Of a DNA stretch of 64,000 bases, positions 46,424 through 54,140 are shown in pieces (position 1 is the stretch's first letter; each line of letters starts with the position of its first letter). The notes under the pieces are model-generated. The model saw only the letters and a list, made by a program, of their open reading frames with translations, was not told the DNA's origin and searched no databases. Position numbers and translations under genes: made by a program. The stretch is from contig JAUICD010000004.1 in the NCBI GenBank assembly GCA_030427965.1, forward strand, positions 1 through 64,000. The letters run 5' to 3'. This DNA comes from Bdellovibrionia bacterium. Lineage in GTDB: Bacteria; Bdellovibrionota; Bdellovibrionia; Bdellovibrionales; JAUICD01.

Positions 46424-47884
46424 ATGAGATTTAAAAAACAACGATTTTCCTTGCTGCTACTTTTGTCATTTGCTTTTATAGCTCTTGCGTTATATGCGAG
46501 TCAAATACAAGAAAAGAGAACAGTTGAACCTGTTGTTTTAAAAATTCCACTTAAAGATAAAATAGAGTCCTTGAATCCATATCAATCGGTAAGAACTGAT
46601 TTGAATAGGGTATTCTATCAAGTTTTTGACTGCCTAGTGAGTGTCAATTCAGGTGGATACATTGTTCCATCACTTGCTAAGTCATGGAAAATCAACAGAG
46701 AAGAAAAGTATATTGAATTGTCACTAAATGACGACATTTATTTTTCGGATGGCTCTAAGTTGGACACGAATCATGTCATAATCAGCCTCAAAGCCTCAGT
46801 TCAATCAAAAAATCTTTTATCGACTCAAGTAAGGAAGGTAACAGCGATAAGTCGAAGAAGTGTTAGAATCTTTCTTAAGAACCAGAACTTTTCCCTACTT
46901 TTTAGAAAACTTGCAAGCAATGAAGGGTTTATTTCGAAAAAAGTTGGTGATGATTGGATTGGTACGGGTCCCTATATAGTAACTAAGCATAAGCCCCGAC
47001 ATATCGTTCTCAAAAGATATAAAAACCTGAGGGAAGGTTATTTCAAAGCAATTGAATTTGTTTTAGTTGACCGCAATGAGATGGAGCAAATGTTTTCTGA
47101 AGGAAAAATAGATGAACTAAATTCCAGCACTCCTCCAAAAGTAAGTGGTAATTTTAAAGAGTTCAATTTTCCGGGCACATTGATATTAGCCTTAAATGCA
47201 AAAACAGAAGCATTTATAAAAGTAAAGGATAGAAGGTTTTTACTTAAGAACTTAAACAGGAGCACAATTCTAAATGCAGTAAAAAAAACAGGGACAATTG
47301 CTACTTCACTCATACCTAAAGGAATGAGTGGTTATAAGAGCAAGACTTATCCTAAACAAACAAATGAAATTGGCAAGATTGATGGTTCTTCGATAGGCAA
47401 AAAAAAGACTTTAAGAGTGGGAGTGGTAGAGTCATTCCTAGAGGAAAACGGTAAGGACTTGATTCGAAAAGAATTCTTTAGGTTGGGATATAATGTGGTA
47501 TTTATTTCAGATTCATTTCTAAATCTACTTAAACTTTTTCGAGAACGACAGATAGATTTAACCTTTAAGATTGACAGTGGTCACTTTTTTGACCCTGTCT
47601 TTATGTTTGACCCGTATTTAGATCAAAGTGCAAACAACATTCACGGCAGTAAGGATGATCGTTTAGAGAACTTGTTTAGGAAATATGAATCGAGTATGGA
47701 TTCCCACACTAAGTTAGGTATTTTGGAAGAACTAGAAAATCGACTTGATGAACTAGCATATGTAGTTCCCATAGCTTATCCCAAACAATACGTAACCTTT
47801 TCTTCTAAGGTGAACTTAAGCAAAATAAAAGATATTTCTTTGTCGTTTTGGAAATTTAATTATAGAGATTTTAAGTATAACTAA
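46424..47884 (+). CDS. Family-5 (oligopeptide-type) substrate-binding protein
   Basis: Membrane-anchored by a first helix (FSLLLLLSFAFIALALYAS). The core matches SBP family 5: SLNPYQSVRTDLNRVFYQVFDCLVSV, IVPSLAKSWKINREEKYIELSLNDDIYFSDGS, GTGPYIVTKHK and LRVGVVES. No permease or ATPase follows; instead the next genes are a tiny peptide, an HExxH enzyme, MFS transporters and a histidine kinase. It may bind a peptide or metallophore for sensing. The start could be ATG 46388; ATG 46424 gives a better anchor. No ribosome site is strong. Confidence 0.8.
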   Translation: MRFKKQRFSLLLLLSFAFIALALYASQIQEKRTVEPVVLKIPLKDKIESLNPYQSVRTDLNRVFYQVFDCLVSVNSGGYIVPSLAKSWKINREEKYIELSLNDDIYFSDGSKLDTNHVIISLKASVQSKNLLSTQVRKVTAISRRSVRIFLKNQNFSLLFRKLASNEGFISKKVGDDWIGTGPYIVTKHKPRHIVLKRYKNLREGYFKAIEFVLVDRNEMEQMFSEGKIDELNSSTPPKVSGNFKEFNFPGTLILALNAKTEAFIKVKDRRFLLKNLNRSTILNAVKKTGTIATSLIPKGMSGYKSKTYPKQTNEIGKIDGSSIGKKKTLRVGVVESFLEENGKDLIRKEFFRLGYNVVFISDSFLNLLKLFRERQIDLTFKIDSGHFFDPVFMFDPYLDQSANNIHGSKDDRLENLFRKYESSMDSHTKLGILEELENRLDELAYVVPIAYPKQYVTFSSKVNLSKIKDISLSFWKFNYRDFKYN

Positions 47885-47900
47885 CCAGAAGGAGGATAAA

Positions 47901-47981
47901 ATGGATAGTTATGATTTTGATTTGGATATACATCAAGATGAAGTGATTGGTGAGCTAAGGGGAAGTGAACTTGGTCATTAA
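47901..47981 (+). CDS. Asp-rich 26-residue peptide, putative RiPP precursor
   Basis: ATG 47901 is preceded by AAGGAGGATAAA, the strongest ribosome site in this region, four bases away. It encodes 26 residues beginning MDSYDFDLDIHQDEVIGELR and ending GSELGH. Asp alternates with Tyr, Phe, Leu and Ile over the first half. The gene overlaps the start of the HExxH enzyme gene by up to 17 bases. The strong ribosome site, the size and the enzyme neighbour argue for a modified-peptide precursor; leader and core cannot be separated in so short a peptide. This is inference from context, not homology. Confidence 0.6.
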   Translation: MDSYDFDLDIHQDEVIGELRGSELGH

Positions 47982-48750
47982 TCTTCATTTATTTGGTGAT
48001 TATAAAAGTCACCTAAGGAATGCAGGAACAAAATCTCTGCGTTCCTTAGGTTTTTTTGACGATATGATAGATGAACTATCAACCCCTCTTTTAAGCGAAG
48101 TGTACTACAATCGAAATTCATTGAGCAGAATTAGGATTTTAGAATTGATCCAGTTAGATTCAGATCGAAAATTAGAAAAAATCCTTACTCAAGAGATGGA
48201 GGAGGCCTTAGAAATAATTTCGACTGTTTGGCCGGAATTCAGATTACTTATAAGACTAGGTCTAGAAAGAGTAGTAAAAAGAAAGGCTGGAGAAAAGTTT
48301 GAGTCATGGAGCGACCCTAAACGATTTGGTGAAATTGTTTTTTCATATAAAAGAACGACAGTTTTAGACTGGATTGAAATATTGATCCACGAAGTGACTC
48401 ATATATATCTATTTGCAGTTACATCACAAAAAAAGTTTATGAAGTTTAAAAATTTAAGACAGATGAGGTACTCAGCGATTAGAGAAACCGAACGCCCAAT
48501 CATAGGTATTTTCCACGGACTAGCGGTAGAAGCAAATATTGTTTACATCTCCAATCTTATGTTGAACTCAAATGGAATTTCTATTGAGAAAGATAAAATT
48601 TTAAAAATGCAAAAGAGTTTTCTTACAAAATTTCTTCAAGATTTCCAAGTAATTGAAAATGAAGGATTACATAAGTTTGATAGTATGGTCGAAGGTGCAA
48701 TTAATTCGATATTAAAAAATAACTCACTGAAGAGGGCATATGCAAAGTAA
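47965..48750 (+). CDS. HExxH peptide-modifying enzyme, aKG-dependent beta-hydroxylase-like
   Basis: 262 residues, no signal or membrane helix. The core IEILIHEVTHIYLF holds HExxH (His142-His146), then about 27 residues later RETERPIIGIFHGLAVEANI. This pair matches my recollection of the HExxH peptide-modification family (aKG-HExxH-type peptide beta-hydroxylases, typically next to RiPP precursors): HExxH followed by an R-x-x-x-RP-x-x-G-x-x-HG block. A plain zinc peptidase is the alternative. GTG 47965 and TTG 47971 are both possible starts after AAGGGG. Its end overlaps the first MFS gene. Confidence 0.65.
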   Translation: MNLVINLHLFGDYKSHLRNAGTKSLRSLGFFDDMIDELSTPLLSEVYYNRNSLSRIRILELIQLDSDRKLEKILTQEMEEALEIISTVWPEFRLLIRLGLERVVKRKAGEKFESWSDPKRFGEIVFSYKRTTVLDWIEILIHEVTHIYLFAVTSQKKFMKFKNLRQMRYSAIRETERPIIGIFHGLAVEANIVYISNLMLNSNGISIEKDKILKMQKSFLTKFLQDFQVIENEGLHKFDSMVEGAINSILKNNSLKRAYAK

Positions 48751-50020
48751 TGCTATTAAAAGGATGGGCATTTTTAGAGCTTTAAATCAGGGAGTCGTTC
48801 AGTTTAATTCTGTGATCTTTCGAATCGTAGCTGGTGTTTTGGGGGTTTTGCCGTTGGAAACAGTCGCGCTAGTTACAACTTTGGAAAAGCTTTTAAACGC
48901 TTTTTTGGAAGTGCCCACGGGGTTTTTAGCGGACAAATATGGAAGAGTTAGGACTGCGAGCTGGGGGCTTAGTTTGATTATACTAGGTTTAGTGTCTCTA
49001 TACTTTGCGATATTGATGCGACACACCCCGTTACTCTCTAATATCCTGGTTGTTTTTGATGGAATCTGTTTGGGCTTAGCTATTCCATTGACCAGTGGGT
49101 CTATAGAGGCCTTCTACCAAGAAGCGCTTAAGAGATGTCCTAATGGAAGTAAATTTTCTTCCACAAGCCAAACTGTTTCTGCTCGTTATGGTAAGTGGAT
49201 TCCGCTTAGTGCAGTAGTTCTAGCTATCTTGCTTTTGTATTTTATGAGTTTATTTGATCTCGCACACCATCTTATTTTAGTAGGAGCATTTTTTTGGCTT
49301 CTGGTATTAATTCGATTGAATTTAGATGCTCGAGTTTTAGGAGACTATTCATCAAATCAACTTAACACTGCGGTTAGAAAATTTGAGTCCTTCAGTCAAT
49401 TGCTTCGAAAAATGGCATTGGTGCCAGAACTAAGGCGAAGTATTTTGATGACATGTCTATACCGAATATTCTCTATAATGACATTAGGATATCTTATTAT
49501 TTCTATAGGGCGTGAATATCAGAGTTCTAGCAGTGAGGAATACTATTTTTTAATGATGTCATTCATAGTGGGTTGCTTTGGTCCAGGATGGTATTTAGTC
49601 GGTACATACTTACCTCGATGGATAGAGAGTAAAACAGATAAAGAATATGTATTGAGACTTTTTTTGGGATCCTTTGTGCTAAATATAATTTGCATTGTCA
49701 TTTATCGATCACTGAATACTTGGATGTTGGGCATATTTCTTTTTCTGTATGGAACTTTTTTTATGGTTAAAGTAATTGGGCTTCAATCGCTATCAAAGAA
49801 TTTATTGCTGACTTCTGTTGCTGAAGAGAATTATGCGAAATACTTGAGTGTACTTAGTATATTTGGATTAGGTGCTTCTGGAGTGTATTCTCTTTATATC
49901 ACATTATTTAGAAGAGGCGCTCCCTCGATACTGGAAATATGTATCACAAGTTTAGTTGTAATTACTATTGGAGTGTTGGTTCTAAATATTCCACAAACAT
50001 CTCTCAAGACGAGGTCTTAA
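48740..50020 (+). CDS. MFS transporter, first of two paralogs
   Basis: About 12 helices over 426 residues with an MFS motif A variant, LEVPTGFLADKYGRVRTASW. It shares start, motif and end features with the transporter at 51506: GVVQFNSVIFRIVAGV versus GIIQFNSVVFRVIVGV. Overlaps the HExxH gene by 11 bases. A peptide- or drug-type efflux or uptake role for the cluster product is plausible but unproven. Confidence 0.85.
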   Translation: MQSNAIKRMGIFRALNQGVVQFNSVIFRIVAGVLGVLPLETVALVTTLEKLLNAFLEVPTGFLADKYGRVRTASWGLSLIILGLVSLYFAILMRHTPLLSNILVVFDGICLGLAIPLTSGSIEAFYQEALKRCPNGSKFSSTSQTVSARYGKWIPLSAVVLAILLLYFMSLFDLAHHLILVGAFFWLLVLIRLNLDARVLGDYSSNQLNTAVRKFESFSQLLRKMALVPELRRSILMTCLYRIFSIMTLGYLIISIGREYQSSSSEEYYFLMMSFIVGCFGPGWYLVGTYLPRWIESKTDKEYVLRLFLGSFVLNIICIVIYRSLNTWMLGIFLFLYGTFFMVKVIGLQSLSKNLLLTSVAEENYAKYLSVLSIFGLGASGVYSLYITLFRRGAPSILEICITSLVVITIGVLVLNIPQTSLKTRS

Positions 50021-50021
50021 G

Positions 50022-51449
50022 GTGGAATCGTTGCTATCCCTTTATAAGCGAGAGACTCTAAGGAAGGTTATTTTACTTTCAATTGGACTTTGGATTTCGG
50101 TTTTGATTTGTATTGTTATAGTGCAGTTTCAGCTTTCTCGGAATCAATTGAACAGGATTAACAGTCATTTTCTTTCTATACTCAAACCCTATATCGTGGA
50201 GGGGAATTCATTTGAAGCGCAAAGAATGATGCTCCATTTTGTTGAGAACACTTCTCTTATAGGAATTAATGTAATCAACGAACGGGGAGAAAATATTTTT
50301 TTTGGAGGTCAAACAAGTCAAATTGTATCAAAAAAAACAAACTCATCAGAAAATCTGGATATTTTTAATGTATTTAGAACTGAAATTGTAACATCTTTTA
50401 AATTCCCTCTGTTTGAAGGAAGCGATGGGGTTTATACCGTCATATATGTATTAAAAAACACGCGGAATCTTAATCATTTGTTATTGATTTTGTTTGGTGT
50501 AAGTTTTGTTCTTCTATGTATGTTTACAATTTGGTATTCATTGAGCAAAGTCTTTTTCAAGAAAATTGTATCTCCACTTATTGGTTTAGAACACGCGTTG
50601 AAATACTATATGGAACATGGGGTTTTTCATCGAGATGAAGACATTTCAAAGATACTTGAGTATCAAGTGTTATTCAAAACTCTAGAAGATCTCGGGACTC
50701 AAGTACGTACGAAAGAAAATCTTTTGCAAGTGAAATCATACGATGAAGTACTGGGGAAAATTTCTTCTCAAGTGATTCATGATTTGCGTTCCCCCCTTAC
50801 GGTTTTGAAGATGGCACTAGGAGATGGTGTCCCTTGTTCTGAAGGTGTTAATATTGCGAGACGCGCAGTTGATGCACTTGATGATATGGCGAATGACCTT
50901 CTGTGCAGAAGAAAAGAGGCATTAGTATTTGAGTCGAAAAAAGAGGAAGTTAAGCTTGAGCATTTTGTGAGTGATTTGGAGAACAGATGGAGATATATAT
51001 TAGATTCAAATGAGAAGATACGATTTCGTATTGAACTGTTGTTAGACGCCTCGAGGGTAATTTCTGTCTCAACGAGTGATTTGAATAGAGCTCTTGATAA
51101 CTTGATCGGAAACTCTGTGGAAAGTATATTAGGGCGTGGTGAAGTTAAGTTGAAGATATTTGGCTCATATGAATATGTTTTTATAATTGTGTCAGATGAT
51201 GGAAGTGGTATTCCTCCGAATATTCAGGAGCAAATATTGAAAGGGGTGTATGGTACAACTTCCAAAGAGTTGGGGAATGGTATGGGAGTTCAGCAAGTTT
51301 ATAGTTTTGTCGAAAATAACTCTGGAGAAATATCATTTAAATCGTCAGACCTGGGAACTACGTTTACAATAAAATTTAAGCAAGAACTCTTTTTAAAGCG
51401 CACTGCCTCATCGTCACCTGCAGAAGTAATAGACATTCCCACAGCCTAG
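50022..51449 (+). CDS. Orphan sensor histidine kinase
   Basis: Two membrane helices (about 15-37 and 150-170) enclose a ~110-residue external sensor domain. The kinase core has SQVIHDLRSPLTVLKM (phospho-acceptor His253), the N-box NLIGNSVESI, DDGSGIP and GNGMGVQQVY. GTG 50022 with GAGG seven bases upstream. No response regulator is in the cluster, so the partner must be elsewhere. It sits between the two MFS genes and probably senses the peptide or its metal state. Confidence 0.88.
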   Translation: MESLLSLYKRETLRKVILLSIGLWISVLICIVIVQFQLSRNQLNRINSHFLSILKPYIVEGNSFEAQRMMLHFVENTSLIGINVINERGENIFFGGQTSQIVSKKTNSSENLDIFNVFRTEIVTSFKFPLFEGSDGVYTVIYVLKNTRNLNHLLLILFGVSFVLLCMFTIWYSLSKVFFKKIVSPLIGLEHALKYYMEHGVFHRDEDISKILEYQVLFKTLEDLGTQVRTKENLLQVKSYDEVLGKISSQVIHDLRSPLTVLKMALGDGVPCSEGVNIARRAVDALDDMANDLLCRRKEALVFESKKEEVKLEHFVSDLENRWRYILDSNEKIRFRIELLLDASRVISVSTSDLNRALDNLIGNSVESILGRGEVKLKIFGSYEYVFIIVSDDGSGIPPNIQEQILKGVYGTTSKELGNGMGVQQVYSFVENNSGEISFKSSDLGTTFTIKFKQELFLKRTASSSPAEVIDIPTA

Positions 51450-51505
51450 AGCAAATAGCATTATTGATTTATAACTGATACACTTTGATCCAGATTAGGT
51501 GATTC

Positions 51506-52813
51506 ATGAGTATAGACAATTCGATTCGACAGCTAGGCATTCACGGTGCGCTAACTCATGGCATAATTCAATTTAACTCAGTTGTTTTCAGAGTTATAGT
51601 TGGAGTGGCTGGCTATCTACCTTTAGAGTCAATTGGTTTGGTGACAGCCATTGAGTATATACTCAACGTTCTTCTTGAAGTTCCAGCAGGGTTTATTTCA
51701 GATAGAATTGGACAGGCAAAATCCGCAAAAATTGGAATGATTCTGATTGCAGGCGGGCTTTTTTCAATCTTTTTTGCAATTGTTTTTCGATCTAATTCTG
51801 TTCTAAGTAATGTGCTCATAATTATGGATGGGATTTTTCTCGGTATTGGTAAACCATTTCTTTCTGGTTCAGTTGAGGCCTATTACCAAGCAAAAATAGT
51901 TAAATTTGGAGATTCAGAGAAAGATAAAATAAAAGTTGAGACAAGTTTTATTACCTCAAAACAGTTTGGAAAATATATTCCATCTTTAGGTTTATTGTTG
52001 TCTTTTCTGTTATTATTTCTTCTAGAAAAATATCATTTGGGATACCTTGCTATAGGGATGGGAGGTTTAAGTTGGATAGGGCTCTTTATTTGGTTCAGCC
52101 TTGTAACGCGTGAACTTGGTTCAGATGTCACAACTGAGGGAAAGCATCAACTAATGAGCCCTAGAGTAGTGATTCGTACATTTTTCACATTAAAGATTTT
52201 CAAGAGCAATCTTATTTCTTTAAGTTACTGGGGCTTGGGTGGCATCATAATGCATTATTTAATCGTATCAGTGGGTAGAGAATTTAAAGGTGAGTTCAAT
52301 GAACTGTTTAGTATAGCTTCTTTTATGTTTGGATCGTTTTTCTGTGGTTGGTATATTTCTGGGACTCTGCTCCCAAGGGTCATTAAGAAGGTAAAGCTAG
52401 ATCTATTTGTCAATTGCTTAATAGTCGGGCATTTTTTGATTAACCTTTTGGCACTTTTCTATTTTCGGTCAAGTCCGTCGTATTTAAGTATTAATTTATT
52501 TTTATTCGTATTTGGATGTGTCTTTATGCCGCTATTGTCTGGATTGGGATCTGTTGCAAGTAACTCACTTCTCAAGCAAGTGAAATCAGAAGACTATGCA
52601 AAGTGTTTGAGCATCCAGAACATGTATGGGTTTACTTTGATAGGTCTCTATAGCTTGTACGTAACTATCACTAGTGAAGGAGCCCCTGGCTTGGAGGATA
52701 TATTTGTATTTAATATTGCTTTGGCGCTTGTGTTGTTAATTGTATTTTTTGTTGTTACGTCACTCCTCAGTAGAAGAGATTTGGATGCAGAGTCTAAGAA
52801 ATCTTTTAATTGA
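51506..52813 (+). CDS. MFS transporter, second paralog
   Basis: 435 residues, about 12 helices, motif A variant LEVPAGFISDRIGQAKSA. A clear paralog of the product of 48740-50020, including matching C-terminal patterns (EDYAKCLSIQNMYG versus ENYAKYLSVLSIFG). Having two copies around one kinase suggests specialised roles, such as export of the product and import of a loaded form (inference). Confidence 0.85.
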   Translation: MSIDNSIRQLGIHGALTHGIIQFNSVVFRVIVGVAGYLPLESIGLVTAIEYILNVLLEVPAGFISDRIGQAKSAKIGMILIAGGLFSIFFAIVFRSNSVLSNVLIIMDGIFLGIGKPFLSGSVEAYYQAKIVKFGDSEKDKIKVETSFITSKQFGKYIPSLGLLLSFLLLFLLEKYHLGYLAIGMGGLSWIGLFIWFSLVTRELGSDVTTEGKHQLMSPRVVIRTFFTLKIFKSNLISLSYWGLGGIIMHYLIVSVGREFKGEFNELFSIASFMFGSFFCGWYISGTLLPRVIKKVKLDLFVNCLIVGHFLINLLALFYFRSSPSYLSINLFLFVFGCVFMPLLSGLGSVASNSLLKQVKSEDYAKCLSIQNMYGFTLIGLYSLYVTITSEGAPGLEDIFVFNIALALVLLIVFFVVTSLLSRRDLDAESKKSFN

Positions 52814-53093
52814 GGGGCTTTCAGGTAGATTTGAGAAAATACTTTCTGAGCTTAAAGGTCAATTTTCTGAAATTGGATTAAACGTTACTTTTTTTCCATT
52901 GGAGGAAAAGTTTTTAAATAAAATGGATGCAGCAAAATATCCAATGTGTATTGCAACCCTAGTTATTAATCATAATGCTGGAATACGCATGTTAAATACA
53001 TTTAGATCCTCAAGTATGGATGTGTTTAACAATTATCCCAATGATATTGAGCTGGAAGAAAAATTTACGTCTCTTGAAAGTTCAATAGCCTGA
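52785..53093 (+). CDS. Small protein of unknown function ending the peptide cluster
   Basis: About 102 residues from ATG 52785, overlapping the end of the second MFS gene by 29 bases. A helical N-terminus (MQSLRNLLIEGLSGRFEKIL) precedes a mixed strand/helix part (YPMCIATLVINHNAG). No family is recognised; a precursor-recognition role could be imagined but there is no motif for it. The overlap indicates it belongs to the operon. Confidence 0.6.
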   Translation: MQSLRNLLIEGLSGRFEKILSELKGQFSEIGLNVTFFPLEEKFLNKMDAAKYPMCIATLVINHNAGIRMLNTFRSSSMDVFNNYPNDIELEEKFTSLESSIA

Positions 53094-53179
53094 TATACGG
53101 AAAAAATAGAAATGATTAGGTTAGTTGAATAGATAAAGAGTCTAAATGGCAACCAAAGGGCCACCTGAAAAGAGTAGAA

Positions 53180-54133
53180 CTAATACTCTAAATTTCTATC
53201 GACTTTTCCCAGAGGCTCTTCGCCTGCATCATATCTTTTGATATTTTTAATGATAAGGTCTACTTGCATCCTAGTCTTTACTGTCGTTGTGTCAGCTAGG
53301 CCATTGGTGATGTAGATGTTTCTTTGACTTTTGAGCTCACTTAATATGGGATCTTCGGGGATTTTATCTAAAACGCAGCCTGAAAGTTGGTTATTTCTTA
53401 TTTTCTCTAAGAGTGCATTATGATCCACATACTGGCTTCTTCCGAAGCTGTAGAAGTAACTGCCAACCTTAAAATCGGAAATAAGACCAGCATCAAAAAA
53501 GTGATTTGTTTCAGATGTCAGGGGTAAAAGAGATATGATGTGATCAGCATCTCCAAGCTCTTCTGAGAGGTTTGAGTTGATCAACTTGTCAGCAATACCA
53601 TCATTTGACTTTGTTGTTCTAGAGTAGCCAGTGATTTTGCAATTGAATCCCTTTAGAGCGGAGGCAACAGATCGGCCAATAGTTCCGTATCCTATGATTA
53701 AAACTTTTTGCTCGCTTAATGGAATTCTCGGAAACTCAGCCTCTTCAAGTGTATCTAGGCCTTCAAGTCCAACTTGATTGATTTCAAATACTCGGCCAGA
53801 AAAAGAAAGAATATATCCAGCAATCATTTCCGATATCCCAACGGCACTGACACCTTTTGAGGCCGACAATTGGATTTTTGGATCAAGCTGCTTCACTTTA
53901 TCTAGGCAGTGGTCGACCCCTGCGCTAAGAAAATGTATTCGTTTTAGGTTTTTGTTCTCAGCAAATAAATCAACATCTACAAAGTAACCAATAAAGTATT
54001 CACAGTCTGAAAAGTGGGATTTGTACTCATCCACCTGATGTTTCGTAAACAAGAAGTCATGCTCCGGAAAAGTATCTTGAATTTGACTTTTATATTGATC
54101 CTCAAATTGATAAGAAATCAGAATTTTGCTCAT
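53180..54133 (-). CDS. D-2-hydroxyacid dehydrogenase-like protein lacking catalytic His
   Basis: Rossmann domain with LIIGYGTIGRSVA (GxGxxG at about 148-153) and substrate-type Arg232 in SFGRSQYVDHNALL, as in the 2-hydroxyacid dehydrogenase family. At the place where the catalytic His usually lies (NVxITPH), the sequence reads NIYITNGLAD, with Asn-Gly instead of Pro-His. The Glu partner position is also poorly conserved. Catalysis may be lost or altered. It follows the cNMP-binding gene by seven bases, so the two form an operon. Confidence 0.82.
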   Translation of the reverse strand: MSKILISYQFEDQYKSQIQDTFPEHDFLFTKHQVDEYKSHFSDCEYFIGYFVDVDLFAENKNLKRIHFLSAGVDHCLDKVKQLDPKIQLSASKGVSAVGISEMIAGYILSFSGRVFEINQVGLEGLDTLEEAEFPRIPLSEQKVLIIGYGTIGRSVASALKGFNCKITGYSRTTKSNDGIADKLINSNLSEELGDADHIISLLPLTSETNHFFDAGLISDFKVGSYFYSFGRSQYVDHNALLEKIRNNQLSGCVLDKIPEDPILSELKSQRNIYITNGLADTTTVKTRMQVDLIIKNIKRYDAGEEPLGKVDRNLEY

Positions 54134-54140
54134 TGTAATC

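Noticed and set aside
47965..48750. HExxH protein as a simple zinc peptidase
   Set aside because: The downstream R-RP-HG block and the tiny peptide gene fit a peptide-modifying enzyme better; kept only as an alternative.
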